A stretch of 64,000 nt of DNA from Candidatus Zixiibacteriota bacterium (GCA_040753875.1 JBFMDV010000002.1:1-64000); one strand, 5' to 3'. Shown: positions 8,486-17,758, counted from the first letter of the stretch. Notes: generated by a model from the sequence alone, not told the origin. Numbers and translations are program-made.

Positions 8486-10885
8486 TCATGGATTGGTCGG
8501 CGGCGGCCCACCGAAGAAGAGAAAATCGACCGCCATCTGCAGATCACTGATATCCTGCAGAAAATCGTGTGTCCAGTCGCCCGATTGGATCGTCACGGCG
8601 GGTGGTCCGCCGAAGAAGAGGCGGTCGACTATAAACTGCAGATCCGAAATGTCCAGCAGAAAGTCGTAGTTGCAGTCTCCCCGAAGAATGTTCTTGGTAG
8701 CGATCACGCCAGTATTAACCACCGGCTTGTAGGTCAGCGCGGGTGAATAGAGATTGAGCTTATTGGTGAAGACATCCGTCGTATCCACGACATTGGCCAG
8801 ACCACCGAAGGCGAACTGGTTGGTCGTGCAGTAGATTTTCAACACTTCGCCGTTGCCGGTCGTGAGGTCCGGAGCGCCGCCGCCGTTGTCGGCTTTTAGC
8901 TCGATCGTGTACCGCTTGTTGGTCGGATCGAAATTGAGATAATTGAGCGCCTCGAAATACGAGGTCCTACTGCCGAGCGACACGGAATCGAAGGTGATAT
9001 TGAGGGGAGTCGAAGCGAGTTTGAACGGGATGACGATGCGGCTCAACGGCTGCGAATTGGCGAGATACACCGAGTTGACCACCTGCTGACCCGCAAACGC
9101 GGAATCGAGACCGAAGTTCAGCGTGTCGCCGAGAGCAACAATATAGGCGGTCTTCAGATTCGTGATCAGGCCGTAGGTGGTCATCACGCTCAGCGAGACA
9201 TCATACAGGCCGGGCACCGTATAATTGTGCGATGGGTTCTGAAGAGCTGAACTGTCACCATCGCCAAAATGCCAGAGCCATGAACTGGCGGCCAGGGCAC
9301 TGCTGCCGGTGAAATTCACGGTCATGGGTGCGTTGCCTTGCGTGATGTCCGCGGAGATCGCGATCGGCCAGCCCAGCGCCGCTTCGATATTCACGATGCC
9401 CCAGCCGTAGTTGTTGTCCGGAATGGATGCGCGCGATGCGGTCTGCATGACGGCATCGCGGATCATCTGCGGTGTGAAATCGGGATGCGCCTGTACCATC
9501 AGGCATACCGCCCCTGCCGCCAGCGGACAGGCGGCCGAGGTTCCGCTGAAGCTGGAACTGTAGGCAACGTCGCCCGACGACGAAGCAGCGTACGTGTTGA
9601 TACCTTGAGCGCAGATCTCCGGCTTGGTGCGGCCATCGAAGGTCGGCCCGCGCGATGAAAAACTGGCGATAGTGCCGGTCGAGGAGACTGCGCCCACGGC
9701 CAGGATATTGAAGGCATCCGCAGGCGCTGTCAGAGTGCCTGCGCCCGGTCCGGAGTTCCCCATGGAATTGCAGACGATGATGCCGAGACCGTCGGCGGTG
9801 TTTGCCGCCAGCGTGATAATAGCCGTGTTGCCGTCCATGTCCGCATAAGTATATGAGTAGGTGCTGTCATCGAACACGCCGTAACCGAGCGACGACGTGA
9901 CCACATCGGCGCCGATGGAATCGACCCATTCCAGCGCGGCAACCCAGTTGTCCTCTTCCATGTGCGATTCCATGCGGACATCTTCGGTCTTGCAGAGAAT
10001 GAAATTCGCCTTGTACGCCCCACCGTACATCGTACCGTCTTTCATCCCTCCGGCCAGTGACCAGGTCGAGGTGCCGTGACTCCAGGCGGACGAGACATCG
10101 CCAGGCTCATTCGCCGTGTTGCCGTCGTTGAAAACGAAATCATATTCGGCGAGCACCCGACCCTCCAGATACGCCTGTGCGAACGCTTCGTGCGACTTGC
10201 GGAAACCGGTGTCGAAAACGGCAAGTGTCACGCCCTGACCGTTGTATCCCTGGTCGTGAACCTGCGGCACGTTCATCTGGGTCAATTGACCTAACGATGA
10301 TCCGTAGTTGAGAGCATCCGGCTGCATCGGAGCTGTCGGTGCCGACGGAAGCTCGCTTTCGATAACCGGCTCAGGCTCCCGTACAAATCTGGCAACCGGT
10401 TTGATCTGCGCCACGTACGGCAAGGAAGCGACATCATTAAGTCGATCCATGGGAAGGTCAAAGCTGGCCGCGTTCAACCACCGCGATTCGCGCCGAAGTT
10501 TGCCGCCCAAAGATTCAATGCCACGGAGATAAGTTGATTCCACAGGGAGGTCGACAAACAACACGTTCTCGTGTCCCACCTTGGCCCGTCGTGCTCGAGC
10601 CCGCTCGGTGAGATGTACAGCCGCCGCTTTTTGTGTATAGCCCGGTCGATCGGTGACTCCCTTGTCAGTGAAGAAAATCCAGACCGTGGCGGACGAGGGA
10701 TTCCGATGTTCAAGGATCTGGCGGGTTCTCGCGCTGACGACTTCGGTCGATTTCGCGATGACGACCGGCTCCGGTGATAGCTGCGCGGTCGCAGCGGAAA
10801 TGGAAACCGAATCAATGATAAAAATGGCGGTTACAATGCAGACGGAAGTGAGGGAGGCTGAAAACGTGACAACGCGACTGCTCAT
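8486..10885 (-). CDS. Secreted S8 subtilase with PKD domain and dockerin-like C-terminus
   Basis: 799 residues counted from the ATG at 10885, which has an AAGGA site; a GTG two codons earlier is possible. Order: signal peptide (about 5-35); an inhibitor-like propeptide (about 65-165, WIFFTDKG...); the S8 catalytic domain with Asp225 (AVFDTGF), His270 (SHGTST) and Ser450 (FSGTSAACP); a PKD domain (about 510-585) with the WLWHFGDGDSS signature; a domain resembling cohesin-like or PKD-associated beta modules; and two Ca-loop repeats at the very end (GDCNYDFLLDISDLQ and GDWTHDFLQDISDLQ), each followed by FFGGPP. The last element is dockerin-like. It is probably an extracellular protein-degrading enzyme. 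Confidence 0.92.
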   Translation of the reverse strand: MSSRVVTFSASLTSVCIVTAIFIIDSVSISAATAQLSPEPVVIAKSTEVVSARTRQILEHRNPSSATVWIFFTDKGVTDRPGYTQKAAAVHLTERARARRAKVGHENVLFVDLPVESTYLRGIESLGGKLRRESRWLNAASFDLPMDRLNDVASLPYVAQIKPVARFVREPEPVIESELPSAPTAPMQPDALNYGSSLGQLTQMNVPQVHDQGYNGQGVTLAVFDTGFRKSHEAFAQAYLEGRVLAEYDFVFNDGNTANEPGDVSSAWSHGTSTWSLAGGMKDGTMYGGAYKANFILCKTEDVRMESHMEEDNWVAALEWVDSIGADVVTSSLGYGVFDDSTYSYTYADMDGNTAIITLAANTADGLGIIVCNSMGNSGPGAGTLTAPADAFNILAVGAVSSTGTIASFSSRGPTFDGRTKPEICAQGINTYAASSSGDVAYSSSFSGTSAACPLAAGAVCLMVQAHPDFTPQMIRDAVMQTASRASIPDNNYGWGIVNIEAALGWPIAISADITQGNAPMTVNFTGSSALAASSWLWHFGDGDSSALQNPSHNYTVPGLYDVSLSVMTTYGLITNLKTAYIVALGDTLNFGLDSAFAGQQVVNSVYLANSQPLSRIVIPFKLASTPLNITFDSVSLGSRTSYFEALNYLNFDPTNKRYTIELKADNGGGAPDLTTGNGEVLKIYCTTNQFAFGGLANVVDTTDVFTNKLNLYSPALTYKPVVNTGVIATKNILRGDCNYDFLLDISDLQFIVDRLFFGGPPAVTIQSGDWTHDFLQDISDLQMAVDFLFFGGPPPTNP

Positions 10886-10948
10886 CGGCACTTCCTTTCC
10901 ATGGTGTATGAACGCCGTGGCGCTTGGGTAAGTAACTATCTTGCAATC

Positions 10949-10982
10949 AAGTTACATCAATCGCCGATTTTGTCAATGTCAA
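10949..10982 (-). promoter_or_regulatory. Possible promoter of the subtilase gene
   Basis: On the reverse strand two TTGACA hexamers lie back to back (10982-10977 and 10976-10971). The second is followed after 16 bases by TAACTT (10954-10949). The -35 is consensus, the -10 is weak. Confidence 0.4.
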
Positions 10983-11245
10983 CCTGAGGCCCCCCTACAG
11001 GTGAGGGAAAGCGCCCATACTGTACTCCAATGTCGGCAACTTCTGGCAGGTTCCCCAGTTCGCTCGAAACTGTGGACGTAAACCTAACTGTTTCGGGTTC
11101 ATCGCCTTGAATCTTAAGGACGCTGTGGGGACAATTTCTCCCCTGCAAGGCATGCCGAATGCATCGGTTGTGGCAGGTAAAACCTTCGGCTGGAGCTGGG
11201 GAAGGCCGTTTGCGGGCCGCCGGCCGCGGTGAAAGGAAAGTAGCC
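10983..11245. other. Long leader upstream of the pilin gene
   Basis: About 260 bases between the subtilase promoter and the pilin start. It holds several short complementary segments, for example CAGTT with AACTG near 11055-11075 and GC-rich inverted stretches near 11205-11230, but I cannot fit it to a known riboswitch. It ends in a GAAAGGAAAG ribosome-binding site (11231-11240). Confidence 0.3.
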
Positions 11246-11758
11246 ATGAACACAACGTTTCGTGTACGATCAGTCCAGGGTATCACGTTGATCGAGTTGA
11301 TGACGACGGTGGTCATTATCGGTCTGGTGGCCGGGATGGCGGCGCCGAAGTTTGAACGCGCCTACAAGCGGATTCAGTTCCGCTCGACTACCCGGGATAT
11401 TACCTCGACTATGAAGCTGGCCAGGTCCATGGCAGTCGCCAGCAAAGACCAGTACGGCATCTTCTTCGATCCGGCCCAGCGCACGGTTACCCTGTTTCGC
11501 GACCAGGTCAATCTGTCGAATTTTGCGTTCGAGTCGGGTGACTCAACCATCCGTGTCGATACGCTGCCGACGGAATTCGTGTACATGTCGACCGATGTCG
11601 GGAATAACGTGATCGCGTTCAGAGCCAATGGCTCAGCCGGATTCACGGGCGGCGGAAATATTTATACGATGGCTCTCAGCGATGATATTGTCGGCATCCA
11701 GACACTGAACGTCCTTGCCTCCACCGGGCGTGTTCACAGCGACCAGTGGTACTACTAA
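11246..11758 (+). CDS. Type IV pilin / GspH-FimT-like pseudopilin
   Basis: 170 residues with a class III prepilin leader: basic N-terminus, a cleavage-site Gly, then ITLIELMTTVVIIGLVAGMA, with the Glu at mature position 5. A C-terminal beta domain of about 110 residues follows, containing a segment (SMAVASKDQYGIFF) typical of GspH/FimT minor pilins. A prepilin peptidase would cut after the Gly, and the hydrophobic helix would pack into a pilus or pseudopilus. The ATG at 11246 was chosen for its ribosome-binding site. It is separated from pilM by a terminator, so it is expressed on its own. Confidence 0.88.
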   Translation: MNTTFRVRSVQGITLIELMTTVVIIGLVAGMAAPKFERAYKRIQFRSTTRDITSTMKLARSMAVASKDQYGIFFDPAQRTVTLFRDQVNLSNFAFESGDSTIRVDTLPTEFVYMSTDVGNNVIAFRANGSAGFTGGGNIYTMALSDDIVGIQTLNVLASTGRVHSDQWYY

Positions 11759-11795
11759 CAAGAGACCCTCCTTCTCTCCTTTCTTTGGCTGATTT

Positions 11796-11820
11796 CCCCG
11801 GGGTCACCCCCCGGGGTTTT
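11796..11820 (+). terminator. Rho-independent terminator after the pilin gene
   Basis: CCCCGGGG, a TCACC loop, CCCCGGGG and then TTTT. It lies 38 bases after the pilin stop. Confidence 0.85.
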
Positions 11821-12063
11821 CATTTGCGGGGCAATGCGTTGGACTGTCCGGCACTACAATTACAGTAAAGTCCGTCCCGCTTGGGACCGATAGCAGGATT
11901 GTTGGCCCGGAAGGGAGGCCGCGACCCCCTATGGTGATATATGGGCGTCCGGCCAAGGTTTTTTTGCCGGTCCGGTTAATTCGCCTGGCGGCATGCCGAT
12001 AAAGAAAGCAGTTGCATAGGCACACGAGTCGGAAAAAGGATACCTGCAAATAAAGAGTTGGCT
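11821..12063. other. Upstream region of pilM
   Basis: About 240 bases with GC-rich inverted segments (for example GTCCGGCC near 11949 and GGTCCGG near 11970) separated by a T-run at 11960-11966. No gene or known RNA motif recognised. The pil operon promoter should be here; I could not identify its hexamers with confidence. Confidence 0.3.
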
Positions 12064-13116
12064 ATGTTGTTCTCACGCAAAAGCACAAGCACCGTTGGGC
12101 TCGACGTCGGCGCCAGTTCGATCAAGCTGGTCAAGCTGGATCATTCCCGCAACGGGCACTCGGTGTCGGCGATCGGCATCCGCGAGTTGCCGCCGGAAGC
12201 GATTGTGGCCGACGAGATTCGCGACCGCGAGGCGGTCATTTTCAACATCCAGTCGTTGATCGATCAGACCGACCCCAAGATCAGGGACGTGGTGGTGTCC
12301 ATCTCCGGGCACGGGGTGATCACGGACAAGTTCACGATCGACAAGAAGACCGGGCCGGAAGCGGAGCAGGCGATTCTGTTCGAAACCGAACAGCGGGCGC
12401 CGTTCGATGTCGACGACGTCACGCTGGATTACCATATCATCAAGACCGATGACGACATCAACAAGATGGACGTCCTCCTGGTGGCGGCCCGCAAGGAATA
12501 TCTGCGCATGTACCTCGGGTTGATCGAAGATTGCGGTCTGAGGCCGGTGGTGGTTGATGACGATGCGTTCGCCATCCTGAACGCGTACGAATACAACTAC
12601 GAGGCGGACCCCACCAAAGTCACGGCCCTGGTGAATGTCGGGCACGATGTCACCAATATCACCTATCTGGCCGAGGGGTTGTTCAAGGCCACGCGTGACG
12701 TGTCGGCCGGAACGCGTGAGATTTACAACGCCATTCAGCGTGAATTCCGTCTCAGCCCGGAACTGACCAGCAAGGCCATGAAGGGGGAGATGACGGACTC
12801 GGTCGACCAGGACATGCTCAAGGCGACCATCACGTCGGCGTGTGACGAACTGATATCCGGTGTCGAGCTGGCCTTCTCGTATTTCAAGTCACAGGCCAAG
12901 CTTGACCGGATCGACTGGCTGGTGCTTTCCGGTGGCGGCGCGCTGGTGCCGTACGTGCCGGAGTACCTGCAGTCCAAGTTGAACATACCTCTGGAACTAT
13001 CCAACCCGCTGCGCACCGTGGATTACGATCCCGAGCTGTTCCAGTATCTGCAGCCGGAGAAAATCGCGCCGCTTCTGGCAGTGTCGGTCGGTCTGGCCAT
13101 GCGGAAAGTGAGGTAA
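12064..13116 (+). CDS. pilM: Type IV pilus inner-membrane platform protein PilM
   Basis: About 350 residues of the actin-like ATPase family. The N-terminal phosphate-1 motif GLDVGASSIKLVKL is clear, and the nucleotide-binding loop near the C-terminus reads LVLSGGGALVPYV. PilM is cytoplasmic, binds ATP and the N-terminus of PilN, and links the pilus motor to the alignment complex. The PilM-binding motif INLLPKD is indeed present at the start of the next gene. An in-frame TTG at 12058 is an alternative start. It is the first gene of a pilM-N-O-P-Q operon; the motor genes pilB, pilT and pilC are not in this window. Confidence 0.92.
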   Translation: MLFSRKSTSTVGLDVGASSIKLVKLDHSRNGHSVSAIGIRELPPEAIVADEIRDREAVIFNIQSLIDQTDPKIRDVVVSISGHGVITDKFTIDKKTGPEAEQAILFETEQRAPFDVDDVTLDYHIIKTDDDINKMDVLLVAARKEYLRMYLGLIEDCGLRPVVVDDDAFAILNAYEYNYEADPTKVTALVNVGHDVTNITYLAEGLFKATRDVSAGTREIYNAIQREFRLSPELTSKAMKGEMTDSVDQDMLKATITSACDELISGVELAFSYFKSQAKLDRIDWLVLSGGGALVPYVPEYLQSKLNIPLELSNPLRTVDYDPELFQYLQPEKIAPLLAVSVGLAMRKVR

Positions 13117-13123
13117 TAGGACT

Positions 13124-13918
13124 ATGATAGAGATAAACCTACTTCCCAAGGATTACCTCAAGGGGTCCCGCAGCTTTGCGCTCGGCAAAGGCGGGCTGTA
13201 TGGCGTCGCCGGAGCGGTGGCGGTGGTGGTGATGTTGATCACCGTCACGTTCTACCAGATCCGCCAGTTGAGCTCGCTCCAATCCAATATCGAACGGGCA
13301 TCCGAACGAGCGGCCATGCTTCAGCGCGATATAAAGGTGGTCGACGCCCTCACCGACGTGAAGACGAAGATCAACCGCCGGATGGAAGCGGTGGAGCGAC
13401 TCGATCGTCACCGCACTGTCTGGGTCCGTATTCTCGAAGACGTGGCGGCCGATGTTCCGGATTTCGTCTGGCTGGCCGGGTTCAAAGAGAAGAGGTCCGA
13501 GCCTCCGAAGAGTGCGGAGAAGAAAGCCGGACAGGACAAGGGCGCGGCGAGTCCACAGCAGGCCGCAGCCGTGCCGGATTCCATGCCGGCGTTCCGACCG
13601 GTCGAGATCGAAGGATATGCATACACTCTCAACGCGCTGGCAGCGTTCATGATCAGCATGATGCGGTCGGATTTCTTCGACGGTGTCGAGTTGGTCAAGT
13701 CTGAGGAGACCAAATTCCAGAGCCAGAACGACGAGCGCGCATACAATTTTGTGGTAGCGGCGAACGTTCATTACCTCTCCGACAAGGATCTCACCAACCT
13801 GGTGGCGAACGCGGACGAGGAGTCGGAGTTCAATGAGGCGGATTTTGACGAGGCCGATGAGCCGGTGACCAGTGATGCGCCGGCAACCGTCGCCGCCCCT
13901 GACGGCAAACGCAATTAG
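13124..13918 (+). CDS. pilN: Type IV pilus alignment protein PilN
   Basis: 264 residues. It begins with the signature MIEINLLPKDY, by which PilN binds PilM, followed by one membrane helix (about 25-45) and a periplasmic coiled coil (about 50-95) leading to the PilN ferredoxin-like domain. An insertion rich in Lys, Ala, Pro and Gln (about 125-155) and an acidic tail of about 35 residues are not usual for PilN. It lies seven bases after pilM and 12 before pilO. Confidence 0.88.
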   Translation: MIEINLLPKDYLKGSRSFALGKGGLYGVAGAVAVVVMLITVTFYQIRQLSSLQSNIERASERAAMLQRDIKVVDALTDVKTKINRRMEAVERLDRHRTVWVRILEDVAADVPDFVWLAGFKEKRSEPPKSAEKKAGQDKGAASPQQAAAVPDSMPAFRPVEIEGYAYTLNALAAFMISMMRSDFFDGVELVKSEETKFQSQNDERAYNFVVAANVHYLSDKDLTNLVANADEESEFNEADFDEADEPVTSDAPATVAAPDGKRN

Positions 13919-13930
13919 GAGTAATGGGCT

Positions 13931-14560
13931 ATGGACTTCAAGGATTCCAAGACACAGAAGATTGCGATCGCCGTCCTGGCGTTTTTCATCGTCGTGTATT
14001 TCTGGTATTCACGGGTGTACACCCGCTACGACAACCAGATCGTCCAAAAGAGCCAGGAATTCGAGACGATCACCACCAATCTCAAAAACGTCGAGATGAA
14101 AGCCAAGTCGCTGGATGCGCTGCAGACAGAGTACGCGGCGCTGGTGGAACGGTACCACGACATCGAAGCGCTGCTTCCGGAAGTGAAGCAGATTCCGTCG
14201 ATGCTGGTCCAGCTCCACACGGCGTCCTCGCTGTCCGGCACCAAGATTACGAAGATCCAGCCCAAGCCGGTGGCGTCGGAGGAGTTTTACAATATCGCGT
14301 CATTCGAGATCGAGATGACCGGGACGTACCACGACTTCGGCAATTTTGTCAGTTATGTCGCCAATTTCCCGTTTATTGCCAACCTTTCCGAAATGGATAT
14401 CAAGGCGACCAATGTTGCCATCTCAGCCGCTCCGGCAAATCAGGAGACCATGACCGGGCGATTCGAAGTTGGCAAAAAGAAGCCGACCATGACGGCCACG
14501 TTCGTCCTCTCCACCTATTATGTACAGGAAGGGGAGCGGCTCAAGGAACTGGTCTTATAG
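13931..14560 (+). CDS. pilO: Type IV pilus alignment protein PilO
   Basis: 209 residues with a short cytoplasmic N-terminus, a membrane helix (about 11-29), a coiled coil (about 35-85) and a C-terminal ferredoxin-like domain containing the PilO-typical FEIEMTGTYHDFGNFVSYVA. PilO pairs with PilN in the periplasm to connect the inner-membrane platform to PilP and the secretin. Confidence 0.88.
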   Translation: MDFKDSKTQKIAIAVLAFFIVVYFWYSRVYTRYDNQIVQKSQEFETITTNLKNVEMKAKSLDALQTEYAALVERYHDIEALLPEVKQIPSMLVQLHTASSLSGTKITKIQPKPVASEEFYNIASFEIEMTGTYHDFGNFVSYVANFPFIANLSEMDIKATNVAISAAPANQETMTGRFEVGKKKPTMTATFVLSTYYVQEGERLKELVL

Positions 14561-14579
14561 GATAGGAGATGAGGAGACG

Positions 14580-16400
14580 ATGAAAGCAGTATTGTCAATC
14601 ATGTTGTTGGGGACGCTGGCTCTTGCCGGGTTGGCGTCGGCCTCGACCGTCACCAACGTCAGCCTGTCCTACGAGAACGGCGCTACCGTGGCCCGGATCG
14701 AGGTGCAGGGACCGATTCGGTTCACGCACCAGACCGAGATTCCCAAGGACGGCAAGCCGGACCGGATGATCCTGGACGTCATAGGCGCGACCAATGAGAT
14801 GGCGGCCAAATCGTTCAGCAATCTACCTGCTTGCGGCATCAGTGGCATCCGTACCAGCCAGTACGCGGTGACGCCGGAGAAGATCGCGCGCGTCGTGTTC
14901 GACATGCTGAAAGCGCCGATCTACCGTGTGGAGTCCGAAGGAACCAACATCAAAGTGATATTCACCGACAACACGGTGAAGCAGTTCAGCGCCTGGTCTG
15001 CCGCCAAAGCCACACCGACGACAACGGCTCCGAAGCCAACAGCGTTGCCGACAGTAGCTCAGCAGACAACTACGCCGGCAGTGAGCCCAGTCAGCCCAGC
15101 ACAGCAGGCCAAAGCAATGGAGCAGGACCGTCAGGCGAGTCTGTCAGGCAGCGAACCTAAGCCGGCTGCGCCCGCCGTCACGGCAGCGTCACGCACAGCC
15201 AAGACTGAGCCAAAGCCGGTCGCGGTGACGCCTGCTACTCCGAACACTGTGCCAAAGGTCGAAGTGAAGCCGCCAACGCCTGTGACTCCCGCAACCCAGT
15301 CGCCTGTAACGTCGCAGATTGCAAAGGCCGATCAGAAACCACCGACCCCCGCCACTCCTTCTTCGACTACTAAACCCGAAGCGAAGCCGGGCACACCGGC
15401 GGTGGCGTCGACTCCAGTCGAACCCAAGCCGATAGTCGCAACTCCGAAGGCGGAGACAAAACCCGTTGCGCCGACTGCCACGCCAACGACCCCGCCCACT
15501 GCGACCACGCCGTCGATGACTCAAACGCCCAATCAGGCCGCTGTGAAGCAGACGGTTCCGACAACACCGGCGTCACCTCACGCAAAGAAAGATACGCCCG
15601 CGCAGACAGACGCATCCAAACCGTCGACTACTGGTGCACCGACACCGGCTTCACCAGCGGTTAGCAAAGCAGAGCCCAAACCGTCACAGACTGTTGCCAC
15701 CGGCACTCAGCCGGCGGTGACGAAGGTCGAGCCAAGTCCGATAAAGGGCCCGGCACCGGCCGTCTCCAAGGTGGAAACACCTCAGACGGTTACACCGACT
15801 GAGACGAAGCCTATAGCGCCATCCTCTACCCCCAGCGTTGCCAAAGTGGAGACCAAGGGGACCGAGCCACTGAAATCGGCTGTGACCGATTCCGCCAAGG
15901 CTCTAGCGGCGAAGCCAGACAGCGGCGCCGAGAAGCCGCAAAAGCCGGCCCAGGTGGCCCAGAATGATGAGCAGTTCGCGCCAACCGATACGACCAAGTC
16001 GACCGCGCGGTTCCGCCGCAGCCCCGCCAGCCAGGCAAAGATCAAAGGGACGATGGTGGCTGAATTCCCGCAGCGGCTGGTCGTGAAGTACGAAGCGCAG
16101 GAGTATCGCGACCCGTTCGCGCCATTGCTTGACGATACGCGCACGTTCAACAATCCGGTCAAGGCGCGCCTCCCCAATGTCGAGGGGCTCAAACTGGTCG
16201 GTATCATCGAGTCAAGCGAGGGGGACAACCGGGCGTTGTTTGAAGACAAGAACGGCTACAGCTACATGTTGCAGTCCGGGGATAAAGTCCAGAAGGGGTA
16301 CGTGCTGCGAGTCGAACGCGACCGCGTGTACTTCCAAATTTTCGAGTACGGCTGGAGCCGGACCATTGCGCTCACGATCGTCGACGAGTCCGAACGATGA
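14580..16400 (+). CDS. pilP: AMIN-domain / PilP-like fusion protein
   Basis: 606 residues from an ATG preceded by GAGGAG. Signal peptide (1-22), then an AMIN domain (about 25-135: VTNVSLSYENGATVARIEVQ and the ARVVFDM strand), which in other bacteria sits at the N-terminus of PilQ and binds peptidoglycan. Residues about 140-480 are a low-complexity linker of Pro, Thr, Ala, Lys and Val. The C-terminal ~110 residues hold a PilP-like beta domain: YRDPFAPL, then LKLVGII and a conserved DKNGYSYMLQSGD. It is therefore a lipid-free PilP joined to the AMIN module. The position between pilO and pilQ supports PilP. Confidence 0.85.
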   Translation: MKAVLSIMLLGTLALAGLASASTVTNVSLSYENGATVARIEVQGPIRFTHQTEIPKDGKPDRMILDVIGATNEMAAKSFSNLPACGISGIRTSQYAVTPEKIARVVFDMLKAPIYRVESEGTNIKVIFTDNTVKQFSAWSAAKATPTTTAPKPTALPTVAQQTTTPAVSPVSPAQQAKAMEQDRQASLSGSEPKPAAPAVTAASRTAKTEPKPVAVTPATPNTVPKVEVKPPTPVTPATQSPVTSQIAKADQKPPTPATPSSTTKPEAKPGTPAVASTPVEPKPIVATPKAETKPVAPTATPTTPPTATTPSMTQTPNQAAVKQTVPTTPASPHAKKDTPAQTDASKPSTTGAPTPASPAVSKAEPKPSQTVATGTQPAVTKVEPSPIKGPAPAVSKVETPQTVTPTETKPIAPSSTPSVAKVETKGTEPLKSAVTDSAKALAAKPDSGAEKPQKPAQVAQNDEQFAPTDTTKSTARFRRSPASQAKIKGTMVAEFPQRLVVKYEAQEYRDPFAPLLDDTRTFNNPVKARLPNVEGLKLVGIIESSEGDNRALFEDKNGYSYMLQSGDKVQKGYVLRVERDRVYFQIFEYGWSRTIALTIVDESER

Positions 16401-16430
16401 AAGGTTGGTGCTGATATGATATGGAGTAGT

Positions 16431-17702
16431 ATGAAGAGGCCCATTGCAGCTTTGTTGATGCTGGCGCTGGTAACTGCACTGGCGCTGCCGGTCGGAGGCG
16501 CCGAGGAACGTAAAGACCCGACGCAACCGATCAAGAACCTGCAGTTCCAGTCCGCCGATATTCGTGCGGTCCTGACGTTCCTGGCCGATTACGGCGGCGT
16601 CAATGTGGTTGTCGCTCCGAGTGTACAGGGGACAGTGACCATCAAGCTGCAGGACGTCATGTGGCGGAACGCCATGGACATTATCGGCCGGACGTACGGC
16701 CTGTCGGTTGTGGAAGAGAAGGACTATATCCGGGTGCTTCCCCAGGACGACTATCGCAAGGAAGTGACTGAGCTCGAGAAACACAACCAGGAACAGCGAC
16801 AGTTGGCGGCCCTCGAGACCAAGATCATCAAGATCTCCAACTCGACGTCCGACGATATCGTCAGCGCCGTCAAGTCGCTGATGACCGAGCGCGGCAAAGC
16901 GACCAGCGACGCTCGCTCCAATTCGATAATCATCCAGGAAGTCCCCACCAACATGCAAAAGGTGCTGGACTATATTGCCGAGTTGGACAAGCCGGCGCGG
17001 CAGATCAAGATCTCCGCGCAACTGGTGGAAGTCTCTTCCAACGACCTGCGCGAACTCGGTATCAAGTGGACGGCCGAGGGGACCTACACCTCTGAGAAGG
17101 GGAACACCTACACGCAGACCGCCGAAGTTCTGGCCAACCGGAACAGCGACGTGGCTGCCCGGTACAGCGTGACGGCTCTCACCGGCGACTGGACTGCTTC
17201 GGCCATCGTCGAGGCGCTTGAGAAGTCCGGTAAGGGGAAGATCATCGCCCATCCGGAAATCACCACCATTGACAATAAAGAAGCCAAGATCCAGATGGGA
17301 CAGAAGGTGCCGATCAAGCAGTTTGACCAGTCCGGTAACGTGGTCACTCGTTTCGAGCAAGTGGGTACCATTCTTACCGTGACTCCCCATATCACTGCCG
17401 AGAACCAGATCCTCATGAATCTGGCGCCAGAGCGGTCAACCTATGAATTCGACCCGAACGGCGTCATCATCAATACCAGCAACGCAGCCACTCACGTGAT
17501 CGTCGAGGACGGCCAGACGGCTGTCATAGGCGGGCTGACGACTCAGGATGAAGTCGAATCAGTGACCGGCATACCGGTGCTCAAGGACGTACCGTTGTTG
17601 GGCGCGTTGTTCCGCTACAGTAACAAGCGGACAGAGAACCGGGACCTGGTGATCTTCGTGACGCCGACCATTGTGGACAAGGATCTGGCGTCGAAGAATT
17701 AG
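16431..17702 (+). CDS. pilQ: Type IV pilus secretin PilQ (short form)
   Basis: About 423 residues from the ATG at 16431, which has GGAG four bases upstream and gives a clean signal peptide; an in-frame ATG at 16416 is an alternative. Domains: an STN/N0-like domain (about 30-100, LQFQSADIRAVLTFLADYGG), one N1/NolW domain with TERGKATSDARSNSIII and VLDYIAELDKP, then the secretin beta-barrel with VPIKQFDQSG and the terminal VPLLGALFRY...LVIFVTPTIV. It forms the outer-membrane pore for the pilus. It lacks the AMIN domains usual in PilQ, which are on the preceding protein. Confidence 0.92.
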   Translation: MKRPIAALLMLALVTALALPVGGAEERKDPTQPIKNLQFQSADIRAVLTFLADYGGVNVVVAPSVQGTVTIKLQDVMWRNAMDIIGRTYGLSVVEEKDYIRVLPQDDYRKEVTELEKHNQEQRQLAALETKIIKISNSTSDDIVSAVKSLMTERGKATSDARSNSIIIQEVPTNMQKVLDYIAELDKPARQIKISAQLVEVSSNDLRELGIKWTAEGTYTSEKGNTYTQTAEVLANRNSDVAARYSVTALTGDWTASAIVEALEKSGKGKIIAHPEITTIDNKEAKIQMGQKVPIKQFDQSGNVVTRFEQVGTILTVTPHITAENQILMNLAPERSTYEFDPNGVIINTSNAATHVIVEDGQTAVIGGLTTQDEVESVTGIPVLKDVPLLGALFRYSNKRTENRDLVIFVTPTIVDKDLASKN

Positions 17703-17722
17703 GACCTTCTAAAAAGACCGTC

Positions 17723-17758
17723 AAAACGGCCTTTCTCCACAGGGAGAGAGGCCGTTTT
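17723..17758 (+). terminator. Rho-independent terminator of the pil operon
   Basis: A 16-bp stem (AAAACGGCC plus TTTCTCC pairing with GGAGAGA plus GGCCGTTTT, one G-U) around an ACAG loop, ending in TTTTCGTCT. It lies 20 bases after pilQ. Confidence 0.85.

Noticed and set aside
11030-11245. Possible c-di-GMP (GEMM) riboswitch before the pilin gene
   Set aside because: GGACGTAAACC resembles part of the motif, but the GGCAAACC and GAAA tetraloop elements are not in the right order or spacing.
15000-15960. Possible tandem repeat array in the pilP gene
   Set aside because: It is a low-complexity Pro/Thr/Ala/Lys linker without a constant repeat unit.
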